From the NCBI GenBank assembly GCA_949752745.1, contig OX457024.1, forward strand, positions 55,120,510 through 55,184,509: a stretch of 64,000 bases of DNA, read 5' to 3'. Below, piece by piece: positions 55,193 through 62,870 of this stretch. This DNA is from Protula sp. h YS-2021. Its lineage: Eukaryota; Annelida; Polychaeta; Sabellida; Serpulidae. Below the pieces are notes generated by a model. It made no database searches, was not told the origin of the DNA, and worked only from the letters and a program-made list of their open reading frames with translations. The translations under genes were made by a program, and so were the position numbers. The stretch's first letter is position 1; every line of letters starts with the position of its first letter.

Positions 55193-55837
55193 TTGACTGC
55201 GAATGGTTAAATGAGTTGGTTCTTGTTCATACACTGCTTTATCAATATATACATAATGTATATCTTTTGGTAAAATGCCTGTACGAATACGTAGTTGGTC
55301 ATTTGTTTTTGGTTTTAAATCAATGAATAAATAACCATGTGGTTTGCTTGTAGCATCTTGATAGACTTCTATGAGAAATTGAGATCTTCCAGGATACATT
55401 TGTCGTGCTAATGTACTAATTTGTTGACTATATCTAGGATTTTTAAACAGAATAATATAATGTGTATTCAAACTAATATTTCGCATCTCTTTCCCATGAT
55501 GGAATAAATTATGCACAATGAAGATAATGCTTAAATTTTGATGACTGCTGCCAACACTAAAGAGACGTGTCATACGCTCATCACTATGACATTTCGTCAT
55601 TAAGTCGTCAATGATAAGTAAGTTTTTCGGGTTAAAGCGCTCTTCAATGTCATCTGGAATGCCTTGGTAAAATTCCACGCCTTTAATTCCCTTGTACAAA
55701 GGCTGATCTGCTGAATAAAGCCATAAAATGGTTTTTGGAGAGGGTATAATAAACTTTTGTTCTAGAATTTCCTTCATCAGAGACGTTTTACCACTGTCTG
55801 TAGGTCCAGAGACCAAACATGTAAATGGATGCTTCAT
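55184..55837 (-). CDS. Copy C: packaging-type P-loop ATPase (217 aa)
   Basis: Known relatives: FtsK/HerA-type genome-packaging ATPases (A32-like) of Mavericks and large DNA viruses. Seen: from ATG 55837 (overlapping the integrase stop as ATGA), Walker A GPTDSGKT at residues 11-18, a YSADQPLYKGI segment, Walker B LLIIDDL at 73-79, then SVGSSHQNLSIIFIVHNLFH (sensor-like, as in A32 proteins) and LNTHYIILF. The length fits Maverick ATPases (about 200-250 aa). The frame could be opened 9 codons earlier, but the copies A and B start supports this ATG. Intact, unlike the integrase beside it. It would pump DNA into capsids, yet no large capsid gene is visible. Confidence 0.9.
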   Translation of the reverse strand: MKHPFTCLVSGPTDSGKTSLMKEILEQKFIIPSPKTILWLYSADQPLYKGIKGVEFYQGIPDDIEERFNPKNLLIIDDLMTKCHSDERMTRLFSVGSSHQNLSIIFIVHNLFHHGKEMRNISLNTHYIILFKNPRYSQQISTLARQMYPGRSQFLIEVYQDATSKPHGYLFIDLKPKTNDQLRIRTGILPKDIHYVYIDKAVYEQEPTHLTIRSQDV

Positions 55838-56918
55838 TTTGGAATGCCTGTTTCTTTCACACAACTGTTAAACTTCTTGGCCAACCTAACCACTTGACAA
55901 ATAATTCTTTCACACCTCGTCTGTTTTCAAGACTTTTTCAATTCTATAGATTCAATATCTTTGGTCCATTTCTGCAGTTCTTCTTCATAGAAATGTCTAT
56001 CAATATCTTCGTCTAAAAAGTCTTTCACACGATGCAAATATATTCCTTGCTTCTTACAACGATGTGTGACAATGAATACTTCTTGCGTCCATTTAATGTG
56101 ATAATCCCGTTGAAACACGTATTTGATGTGGGAAATACGAACATGATCACCAATGCTAAATTTAAAATTCTTCTTCTTCGGTTTGAATTTCAATTTGTCG
56201 ACATGCATATACTTCCACACTTTCGATTCGTTGTCTTTACGAATCTCTGCAGGAGCATATTTATCAGGAAGAGAACCATGAGGTCTATGATTGTAATTGT
56301 ACACCAAGTCTGGAAGGATGTCTAAGTAACGGTAAGTTTGATCATGTAGAAAATACCGATACATCATTCCCTTTAGAGTACGAATGACTCCTTCAGCAAA
56401 GTTGGCTTTAGTTTCATTCTTTGTGGTATAAGCACGAATTCCCTCTTTCTTCAAAATGCTTTTACCCATCTGTTTTTAAATTCCGTTCCTTTATCAGATC
56501 TTAAAGTTCGTGGTCTTCGTCGTGTGTTATGAAAAATCTTTTGAAAGGCTTGTATGACGCTGGTATGTGATTTATTAGGTATTGGCTGTACCCATAAATA
56601 TTTGGAAAACACATCAATGACAATGAGTAAAAAGCGTGTGTCATCATTATAGGGAGCTATGTTACCCACATCAGCAAAATCAATATCCCACATGTCACCA
56701 ATGCCACGTGTAATGACACGTTGTCTTTTGAACCTGTATTTTACAGGTTGTAGTAAACTGAATGCATCTTGATCCTGTAGCCATTTCTTCACTTGTGAAT
56801 GTGTGACTGGTTGATCATGTCTTCTTAGGATGTGATAAAGTTTGTAAGGACCAGCAAATGCTCCAGGCTATCCAGGTTTGAAGTAAATATTGATCAAATA
56901 GTCTTTCCACGTCGACAT
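55834..56918 (-). pseudogene. Copy C: DDE integrase with at least three lesions
   Basis: Retroviral-type integrase. ATG 56918 gives MSTWKDYLINIYFKPG and then TAG at codon 17 (56870-56868; Gln in A and B). Then KKWLQDQDAFSLLQP, DMWDIDFADVGNIAPYNDDT (Asp 1), RSDKGTEF (Asp 2), and a one-base loss in a T run at about 56454 that shifts the frame. Next come KANFAEGVIRTLKGMM (Glu; 33 residues between Asp 2 and Glu when the frame is ignored) and HGSLPDKYAPAEIRKD. A 4-base loss near 55945 puts the chromodomain-like end out of frame. It is inactive as it stands. Confidence 0.9.
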
Positions 56919-57053
56919 GATGAATGAAAAAACACTTCTCAACAAAACACTTTTTATTTTATAACTCAACCATCATATTAACATAGTCCTCACTACCATA
57001 GTAACTTAACTAACATGTATTTATAACTAACATGTATTTATAACCAACATATC

Positions 57054-57386
57054 TTACAAATCAAGTATTGATACAATGGTATGAATAACTGGAGACCATT
57101 GGTCTTCAATGAACACAAACCAACTACTAAGTTCATCTAATGTAATAGTATCTACACCATATTTCTCACAACGTTGATTTGCATTCTCTAACACTTTATC
57201 TAAATGAATGTAATATTTAGCTTCATTCCAATCTGTATAAACACATGCAAAATGACAAGTATGTTCTGAACACTCTTCATGTTGACAAGCAGGACATACT
57301 AAACCTGCAAACTTTTTTACAGCTAATAACATTTCTTCACAATAGGCTTTTTGCATAATATATTGTCTCAATGTAATGTCTGTCAT
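57054..57386 (-). CDS. Copy C: 110-aa Cys/His protein
   Basis: Intact. MTDITLRQYIMQKAYCEEML, then LVCPACQHEECSEHTCHFAC, a probable zinc site with C-x2-C...C-x4-C-x3-C, then HLDKVLENANQRCEKYG and a C-terminal TLDELSSWFVFIEDQWSPVI. No family recognised. In copies A and B its ATG overlaps the upstream stop as TAATG; here the upstream gene has shifted and the overlap is 50 bases. Confidence 0.7.
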   Translation of the reverse strand: MTDITLRQYIMQKAYCEEMLLAVKKFAGLVCPACQHEECSEHTCHFACVYTDWNEAKYYIHLDKVLENANQRCEKYGVDTITLDELSSWFVFIEDQWSPVIHTIVSILDL

Positions 57387-57660
57387 TATACTGCAGCATA
57401 CAGCACTCTCTCACTTCATCAAACAGTCTTGGATCAAATCGAGCAAAGTGATATGCTGTTTCCACGTCAAGCTCTTCAGCTCCGGCAATGTTTGAGTCTT
57501 TGATGAAATCCTTATGCAAGTTTGTCAAGTTAAGCATGGAATGAGCAAGTTCCCAATAGATGTTGATATGTTTCAGTTGTTGTTCAACAGTTCCAAAACG
57601 TGCTAGTTCACTTATCATATAGTCTACAAACTTGTTCTTAAAACATGTTTCTACATCCAT
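57337..57660 (-). CDS. Copy C: W-EC family small protein 1
   Basis: No known family. MDVETCFKNKFVDYMISELA, then EQQLKHINIYWELAHSMLN, LHKDFIKD, EELDVETAYHFARFDPRLFD. It shares a pattern with two other copy C proteins (58333-58665 and 59369-59803): MD-x3-(x)FK...D-x-M/F-I/S...L, then W(E/D), then F(L/I)-x-(E/K), then a (D/V)xAF/Y motif. A 4-base loss near 57404 relative to copies A and B replaces the ending REWLIYIAV by a longer tail. TATAAAAG (plus-strand 57711-57718) lies 58 nt upstream of the ATG, indicating its own promoter. Confidence 0.72.
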   Translation of the reverse strand: MDVETCFKNKFVDYMISELARFGTVEQQLKHINIYWELAHSMLNLTNLHKDFIKDSNIAGAEELDVETAYHFARFDPRLFDEVRECCMLQYNDRHYIETIYYAKSLL

Positions 57661-57736
57661 GCTTTACACGTCTGCACATCATGACGGTTGACAAGATAAT
57701 GAAAAAGTCTCTTTTATACCCCCTCACACAAGATTT

Positions 57737-58147
57737 CTAACAGCTTTCCCGTAATATTCTGACCAGGATATGAAGGAGATGACATTGTTTCACACCAGCT
57801 CCCCACCAATGATCATACGTTGCTTCAGCTAAAGTTTTGTCTTTTAACTTGTTGCGAAACAATACACACTGATTCAATTTGACTTGTAAAACATCTTGCA
57901 TTTTGCTTCTCTTCACTGTATGCCATAAAGGACATGGCTTTATCACTTTAGCAATACGTTTTGCTTGATATCCATTTCTACATGAAGCAATGGCTGAAAC
58001 AATATCTTGACGGTGATGAAAAACTGCTTTCTCATATTGATACAAAGCTTCACTTGAGTTGAACACATGTCCATGCTTTTCAAGTCGTGTTGGAATCATG
58101 TTTGAAAGAACGTCCTTGTGTCCGCTAAATAGTACAAGATTCTCCAT
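57737..58147 (-). CDS. Copy C: NADAR-domain protein
   Basis: Known: NADAR (YbiA/DUF1768) proteins are N-glycosidases; some remove ADP-ribose from DNA bases, others act on riboflavin intermediates. Seen in the 136 codons: LFSGHKDVLSNMIPTRLEKH, GHVFNSSEALYQYEKAVFHH (family: PLSNF...G-x2-F-x-S-x-E-x-x-YQ-x-x-KA), WHTVKRSKMQDVLQVKLNQC, LAEATYDHWWGAG (family: L-x-EAT-x-D-x2-WG-x-G). The last family block (N-x2-G-x2-L) is in the neighbouring frame (PGQNITGKLLEIL, about 57773-57735), so one base appears lost near 57775. No counterpart in copies A or B. A role against host or rival ADP-ribosylation is inference. Confidence 0.88.
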   Translation of the reverse strand: MENLVLFSGHKDVLSNMIPTRLEKHGHVFNSSEALYQYEKAVFHHRQDIVSAIASCRNGYQAKRIAKVIKPCPLWHTVKRSKMQDVLQVKLNQCVLFRNKLKDKTLAEATYDHWWGAGVKQCHLLHILVRILRESC

Positions 58148-58168
58148 GTTGACTTTGTTTCTGTTGTT

Positions 58169-58300
58169 TTATTCTGACATGTCGGTTTCTTCCTGTAATA
58201 AAATATCTTTTAATATATTTGCTGCCTCTTCTATCATGTTCTTTCTTTGTTTACGTTGAAACCACTCACATAAAACTAAATTTGCTAGTAAGAAAAACAT
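58169..58300 (-). CDS. Copy C: 43-aa ORF with N-terminal hydrophobic helix
   Basis: ATG 58300 gives MFFLLANLVLCEWFQRKQRK, then NMIEEAANILKDILLQEETD and a short acidic end, stop at 58169. A short hydrophobic segment followed by a positive patch suggests an N-out or signal-anchor membrane peptide. It fills the gap between two cassette genes, upstream of the NADAR gene. Small and without homologue in A or B, so uncertain. Confidence 0.4.
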   Translation of the reverse strand: MFFLLANLVLCEWFQRKQRKNMIEEAANILKDILLQEETDMSE

Positions 58301-58332
58301 TGTTACCAACTCACTATGTTGCTACAAAGATG

Positions 58333-58665
58333 TTAAAAGGTTGTTGTTAAAGTTAAAGTTACCTGACAAAGCTGCTCGGTTTCCTCTTCTTGACAGCAAT
58401 CTCGGAAATAATCAACCACGGTGAAATATACTTCCACATCAGTGCGAGCAGAATAGAACGCAGAATCAAAGTCAAAGTGAGGATCTTCCATTCCAATTTT
58501 ATGACATTCTCCAAGAAATCTTGAATGTAGTTCAATCACATCAAGACTGTGATGTACAACATCCCAAAAAGCGTCTAAATGATAAAGTTGATAGTCTGTA
58601 GTGCCACAGCTAGCAAGTCTAGCAATCATCAAGTCAACATAAGCCTTTTTAAAACATGCGTCTAT
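58333..58665 (-). CDS. Copy C: W-EC family small protein 2 (ATA in place of ATG)
   Basis: The homologous frame opens at 58665 with ATA where its paralogue has ATG: (ATA)-DACFKKAYVDLMIARLAS, compare MDVETCFKNKFVDYMISELA. It continues YQLYHLDAFWDVVHHSLDVI, LHSRFLGECHKIG, FDFDSAFYSARTDVEVYF. The first ATG in frame is at 58632 or one codon on. Either the start was lost by one transition or translation starts inside. No equivalent exists in A or B. Confidence 0.68.
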   Translation of the reverse strand: MDACFKKAYVDLMIARLASCGTTDYQLYHLDAFWDVVHHSLDVIELHSRFLGECHKIGMEDPHFDFDSAFYSARTDVEVYFTVVDYFRDCCQEEETEQLCQVTLTLTTTF

Positions 58666-58690
58666 CTTGTTTCAGTGTCTTGTAGGCCTT

Positions 58691-59329
58691 TTACTTTGCT
58701 TCACAGACTTTAAGTACCCCACACTTGCCGCAGAAGTTGTTTGGTTCACACATCTTGCAATTGTACTTGTGGCAGTGGCAATGATACTCCTCCACATATC
58801 CACGAGCACCGCAATAGTCGCAGGTAAGTCCAAGTTGATTTTGCACATTCATATTCTCCAACTGAACTTCAGCCAGCCTTTTCTTGGATAGCTTTGACAC
58901 CTTCATCCGACCATCCTTTTGCAGCTTGATGATAGTTTTCTCACCATGACATTCCGTACATGGCTCAGGTTTGGCGATTAAAACTGAGTTAATGTTGTCC
59001 ATCTCCTGAAGCAGTGTCTCCCATTCACCATCATTCATGTTGATGTGATGTGTGTATTCTTTCCCTTCAAACCGTGATGTGCGTACAAAACTCACACAAC
59101 GCATATCCAAGTATGATATGACTTCAAGCCACTTCGTTTGCGTTACGTATAGTTTGAAGCCAATGTCACGTAAATTTTTCAAGCTCTGACATACAATCTT
59201 CCACAAAGATGGTGAATAAGCATACCATCTCTCTCCGTGTGTGATGCGTAGAAATGGCGCATATTCTCCATGCTCCACAGTAATGGTTAAGTTGGCACTA
59301 ATTTTAAAGCTGCTTGTCTTGTTCTCCAT
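58691..59329 (-). CDS. Copy C: CxxC-rich zinc protein (212 aa)
   Basis: Intact. The start is set by the TATAAAAG box 44 nt upstream (plus-strand 59366-59373) and by the same ATG in A and B (MENKTSSFK). The N-terminal half has a beta-rich look (SFKISANLTITVEHGEYAPF, FKLYVTQTKWLEVISYLDM). The C-terminal half has CTECHGEKT, a basic segment KVSKLSKKRLAEVQLENMNV, then CDYCGARGYVEEYHCHCHKY and NCKMCEPNNFCGKCGVLKVC. The CxxCxG-type pairs recall DnaJ zinc domains, but spacing differs. Likely two or three zinc sites; nucleic-acid or protein binding is possible. Confidence 0.8.
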   Translation of the reverse strand: MENKTSSFKISANLTITVEHGEYAPFLRITHGERWYAYSPSLWKIVCQSLKNLRDIGFKLYVTQTKWLEVISYLDMRCVSFVRTSRFEGKEYTHHINMNDGEWETLLQEMDNINSVLIAKPEPCTECHGEKTIIKLQKDGRMKVSKLSKKRLAEVQLENMNVQNQLGLTCDYCGARGYVEEYHCHCHKYNCKMCEPNNFCGKCGVLKVCEAK

Positions 59330-59368
59330 GACTGCACAATGTACTGATGCCTTTGAGTCCACTCCCTT

Positions 59369-59803
59369 TTATAGCCAACTATTTGCTGAGTCATCCAACA
59401 TCTTGCAAAGTTTTGAATTCACTTCAACTCGTCCATGGTTGAATCGAACAAGTTTTGATACATTTGTCGTCAATGGAATTTCATCATCATAATGTAAAAT
59501 GATTCTTGCAGCTACATCTAACTTGAGCTCAACTGCCCAAATTGTATTCGCGTTGATAAATGCTGAATCAATGTCGTAAGTTGATAGTAAACGTAGGTCT
59601 TCACACTCACGTAGAAACGAGTGGATGAATTCATCTCTTGGAATGGTCTTTCCAACAGCTTCCCAATGCTGATGTAAATTCTTCACTTGCAACTTCCAAT
59701 CCGATTCAAAAGTAGGAAGTTTTGAAAACGCATAGTCAGCATAATTCACTTTGAAAACGTCATCCATGGTCTGTGCACATCTGTGAAGAAGTAATGTTGA
59801 CAT
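59369..59803 (-). CDS. Copy C: W-EC family protein 0 (144 aa, or 132 from the second ATG)
   Basis: Intact. After a 12-residue lead, MDDVFKVNYADYAFSKLPTF aligns with the starts of the two shorter paralogues, so the second ATG (59767) may be the real one. Then LQVKNLHQHWEAVGKT, IHSFLRECEDLRLLSTYDID, SAFINANTIWAVELKLDVAA and a C-terminal extension (FNHGRVEVNSKLCKML). It is the first gene of the cassette, preceded by the conserved TGTGTGACGAGAAAA leader and a weak TATA (CATAAATG). Confidence 0.75.
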   Translation of the reverse strand: MSTLLLHRCAQTMDDVFKVNYADYAFSKLPTFESDWKLQVKNLHQHWEAVGKTIPRDEFIHSFLRECEDLRLLSTYDIDSAFINANTIWAVELKLDVAARIILHYDDEIPLTTNVSKLVRFNHGRVEVNSKLCKMLDDSANSWL

Positions 59804-60109
59804 TGTGAAGTTTTCTCGTCACACATGCATTTATGTCACTTCAATGATATATGGTGTGTAACTTGTTCAAACGTGTTCAAAAATTGCTGACTCAGCAGAA
59901 TTTATCACTGGTTGACATGTATGTTTCACTCATGTTTTTATGTTACTTATATGTAATCAAAATATGGTGTGTAACTTTTTTTCAAAAATTGTTAAAATTG
60001 CTGACTCAGCAGAATGTATCACTGCTTGACATGAATGTCTCACTTATAATTGTACAGCTGCACTGCTGCACAGCAGAGACATGTAGCGGTGAAGCCAAGT
60101 GGTATTCAT
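59804..60109 (-). promoter_or_regulatory. Copy C upstream region
   Basis: The inverted counterpart of 48830-48950: CATGCATTTATG (weak TATA), then TATGGTGTGTAACTTG twice (59850, 59961) with CAAAAATTG and CTGACTCAGCAGAAT words, each twice. No coding sequence. Confidence 0.55.
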
Positions 60110-60950
60110 CCGCCAAATGGTATTCATCCGCGAAATAACTGAATCAAATGGTGAAATTTTCATGTAAATCGGTTAACTATAACGAAAGTTATCACAATCT
60201 TAAGTTAAAATGGCGGTAAAAATGCATACAGCCAGCTGCGCAACTAGCCCATGATCACTTGATAATAAAAGTTTACATAAACCTGAATCAAATGGTGAAA
60301 TTTTCATACAAATCGGTTAACTATAACGAAAGTTATCACAATTTTAAGTTAAAATGGCGGTAAAAATGCATACAGCCAGCTGCACAACTAGCCCATGATC
60401 ACTTTACAACAAAAGTTTACATAAACCTGAATCAAATGGTGAAATTTCCATACAAATCGGTTAATTATAACGAAAGTTATCCCAATTTTTACAAAGATAA
60501 AATGGCGGCATGCTACAAATATGAATACAGCCAGCTGCGCAACTAGCCCATGATCACTTTATAACAAAAGTTTGCATAAACCTGAATCAAATGGTGAAAT
60601 TTTCATACAAATCGGTTAACTATAACGAAAGTTATCCCAATTTCTACAAAGTTGAAATGGCGGCATGCTACAAATATGAATACAGCCAGCTGCGCAACTA
60701 GCTCATGATCACTTTTTAACAAAAGTTTACATATACCTGAATCAAATGGTGAAATTTCCATACAAATCGGTTGACTATAACGAAAGTTATCACAATTTTA
60801 AGTTAATATGGCGGTAAAATGCATACAGCCACCTGCGCAAATAGCCCATGATTACTTTATAACAAAAGTTTACATAAACTTGAATCAAATTGTGAAATTT
60901 TCATGCAAATCGACTAACTATAACGAAAGTTATCACACTTTTTTAAAAAG
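60110..60950 (-). repeat. Six tandem units of 142-155 bp
   Basis: Each unit has GAATCAAATGGTGAAATTTT, CAAATCGGTTAACTATAACG, AAAGTTATC, AAAATGGCGG, ATACAGCCAGCTGCGCAACT and AGCCCATGATCACTTT. TATAACGAAAGTTATC is a near-palindrome. Two inverted partial copies lie at 48605-48810, left of copy B, so the repeat marks the outer border of the B-C pair. Confidence 0.9.
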
Positions 60951-61237
60951 TTTCCAATAATGCTTACAACCACTTATGCAAATAACCACTAACCGATATG
61001 GCTGTCACTGTTGTTGCTGGGGGAGTGAGGTGCTCATCCCTTATATACCACTCAGACCTCGCCAAACAGCTCTTGTTTTCAGCTGACTTGGCAGAATGTT
61101 GCTCGCCTGGGTCTGTCTCGACTGCCGCCTAGGGATGGGGGGAGGGAGGTCATCACTTTGTTATCAGGGTTACGCCTATCGTTACCATGGCTATGCTTCG
61201 CTACCATGACTACGTCACGTTACCATGGCTACACCTA
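60951..61237. other. No clear gene; CCATGGCTA-rich stretch
   Basis: 61170-61235 repeats (G/T)TACCATG(G/A)CTA four times. A TATATA lies near 61040, followed by a 37-codon ATG frame at 61097 that I do not consider supported. Confidence 0.4.
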
Positions 61238-61277
61238 TGACGTCACTTCCGGTCCAGACAATTGACGTCACTTCCTG
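61238..61277 (+). promoter_or_regulatory. Two CRE/ETS-like modules
   Basis: TGACGTCACTTCCGG (61238-61252) and TGACGTCACTTCCTG (61263-61277), 25 bp apart, each followed by TCCAGA. They lie 52-91 nt before the ATG at 61329. The second and its right flank (GTTCCAGAAC) match 10507-10530 in the 4.9 kb element. Confidence 0.55.
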
Positions 61278-61328
61278 TTCCAGAACCCCTCTTTTCATAC
61301 TACTCATTTCCAACAAGCATTTTTTCAC

Positions 61329-61742
61329 ATGGCAATGCTGGGAGAGTCGGTTCCGTCCAGGCTGGAGGAAGAGGAGTACCCAGCCTGGTTGGGATACTTC
61401 CTGAGACATGATGTCAACATCTGCCCCGGCTGTGGCTGCTTGGTAGGATGTGACAGGATAATATCGGCAAACTGCGATCACCAGACCTGTCTATACGAGA
61501 GACGAATATACAGTGCGGTGCCTGACATGTCAAGTAGCTACAGACAGCTTCATGTTCAACTCACTGCAGATGTCGGAGTGTGCCCGTCAAGTGCAGGACG
61601 TCGTCACTTTCTTTTAAGGCCGGGGAAGCAGGAGCGGCTAACAGTGAGGAGCATTGCCTCCTGGCTGCCCTTTTGTGGTGGCCGCCACCTACGAAATGAG
61701 CGCTATTTCCGTCATGGTGTTGGTGTGTATGTGTGTGCGTGA
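61329..61742 (+). CDS. Right outward gene: 137-aa Cys-rich protein
   Basis: No family recognised. ATG 61329 gives MAMLGESVPSRLEEEEYPAW, then a Cys cluster C32-x2-C35-x-C37-x3-C41-x7-C49-x-H51-x2-C54 that could bind zinc, then a basic, Arg-rich half, ending inside the GT-rich start of the right inverted repeat (GVGVYVCA). The last 15 residues come from repeat sequence and may not be original. It mirrors the left outward gene in position, not in sequence. Confidence 0.5.
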   Translation: MAMLGESVPSRLEEEEYPAWLGYFLRHDVNICPGCGCLVGCDRIISANCDHQTCLYERRIYSAVPDMSSSYRQLHVQLTADVGVCPSSAGRRHFLLRPGKQERLTVRSIASWLPFCGGRHLRNERYFRHGVGVYVCA

Positions 61743-61754
61743 GTAGAGAGAGAG

Positions 61755-61985
61755 AAAAAAAATTGCCATCTGGGTTAAAACACCTATGAGGCTTACGAAA
61801 TGAACGCTAACTCTGTCGTGGTGTTGGTATGTGCGTGTGTGCGGAGAGAGAAAAAAAAATTAAATAGTGTTCCACCTTTTTCTTTTTTTCTTCTTCCTTC
61901 CGTCTGTTCACCCTGCTCTGTAAATAGCCATCTGGGCCAAAATCCCCATGGGGGTTTAAAAACAACTGCCATTTGTGGTTTGGAT
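61755..61985 (-). repeat. Right inverted repeat of the composite
   Basis: Inverted counterpart of 39845-40105. Its inner part (CTACGAAATGA-CGCTA..., GGTGTTGGT, GTGTG, GAGAGAAAAAAAA) is tandemly doubled at 61689-61766 and 61793-61860. The likely terminus is ...AAACAACT at about 61977. Confidence 0.82.
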
Positions 61986-62870
61986 TCACTGAGAAGATTG
62001 TGTGTGCTGGGAGTGGGGCTCGATATTTCTGTCTGAGCCTGGAAATTTTTAAATAAATCACACCACCACCAATGGTATCTACATTTAAAAAAGGGGTTAC
62101 CTTTATCCATGGCTGGATAAAGGGCTGGGGTGGGAAAGCGTGGCAACATGCCTACTCCGCTGCTGGTGAAAGTCAGAAATAGAAAGTTCCACCGGACTTC
62201 AGCACAAGTGTAATAACTGTCTAGAGAATTCACAACACAAGGACTTGCTGCCAAAGCACCCAAATTTTGAGAACGTCGAAAAATGCCAATCTCCACACCC
62301 CATATGGGGTACTACTGCTAGTAAATTTTGCATATATGAACAGATTATGGTGAGAAAAATAATTTTTTGCATTAAAAATTGGTCAAATTGGTCAAAATTG
62401 TGGTTGTTTGCACCAAACATAAGTACATTCATACATAATTTCAGGAAAGTTTAGCAAAATAGATATGTCTAAGCCTATGTTTTTTATCTAAAAAATGGAT
62501 ATCAATAAATACTTAGAGAAATCAAAAACTATTTTTGTTACATCAAAACTAATTTAAAGATATCTAAAATTGATTTTAGAGAACAAGTGTTCAATTCTTC
62601 CTAAAAGAAAATGAAATATTTAAAAGCAAAATCATAAATTTTGAGCTCAATAATTTATTTTTTTATATCCAGAATTCACTTAGATATCATTTTGTCAGAA
62701 TTATTTGCATTTTGAAACCTGCAGTTATTTTGAAAATTACTTTGTGATATCAAAACATCAGAGTCTATTTTTAATATCTAAAATTCAGAACAAATATCTT
62801 TGAATAAATAAATTAATGGCTGTCATTTGATTTGGTACCACACATAAAGGACGATCCATAAACTATCATT
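61986..62870. other. No gene seen
   Basis: AT-rich spacer. 62470-62800 is dense in ATATCTAAAA/TAGATATC-like words without a regular period. Confidence 0.5.

Larger units (their letters stand above)
39845..61985. mobile_element. 22 kb virus-like composite bounded by inverted repeats
   Basis: Inverted ends at 39845-40105 and 61755-61985 enclose an outward-facing gene at each side, satellites, and three copies (A plus, B plus, C minus) of a cassette encoding integrase, packaging-type ATPase and seven or more small proteins. Size, inverted ends, integrase and ATPase point to the Maverick/Polinton/adintovirus assemblage (family knowledge). The absence of DNA polymerase B, large capsid protein and protease sets it apart. 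The ends probably start AGTT, but no 6-bp target duplication can be recognised. Whether it is one element or nested insertions is open. Confidence 0.7.

Noticed and set aside
61097..61210. 37-codon frame after a TATATA box
   Set aside because: Half of it is translated from the CCATGGCTA repeat; no further support.
39845..61985. 6-bp target duplication for the 22 kb composite
   Set aside because: Tried AGT-starting ends near 39797, 39819 and 39831 against ACT ends near 61977 and beyond; the flanking six bases do not agree.
39845..61985. Family-B DNA polymerase or adenovirus-type protease inside the composite
   Set aside because: No YGDTDS, KLYP or protease-type blocks, and no frame of suitable length in any copy.
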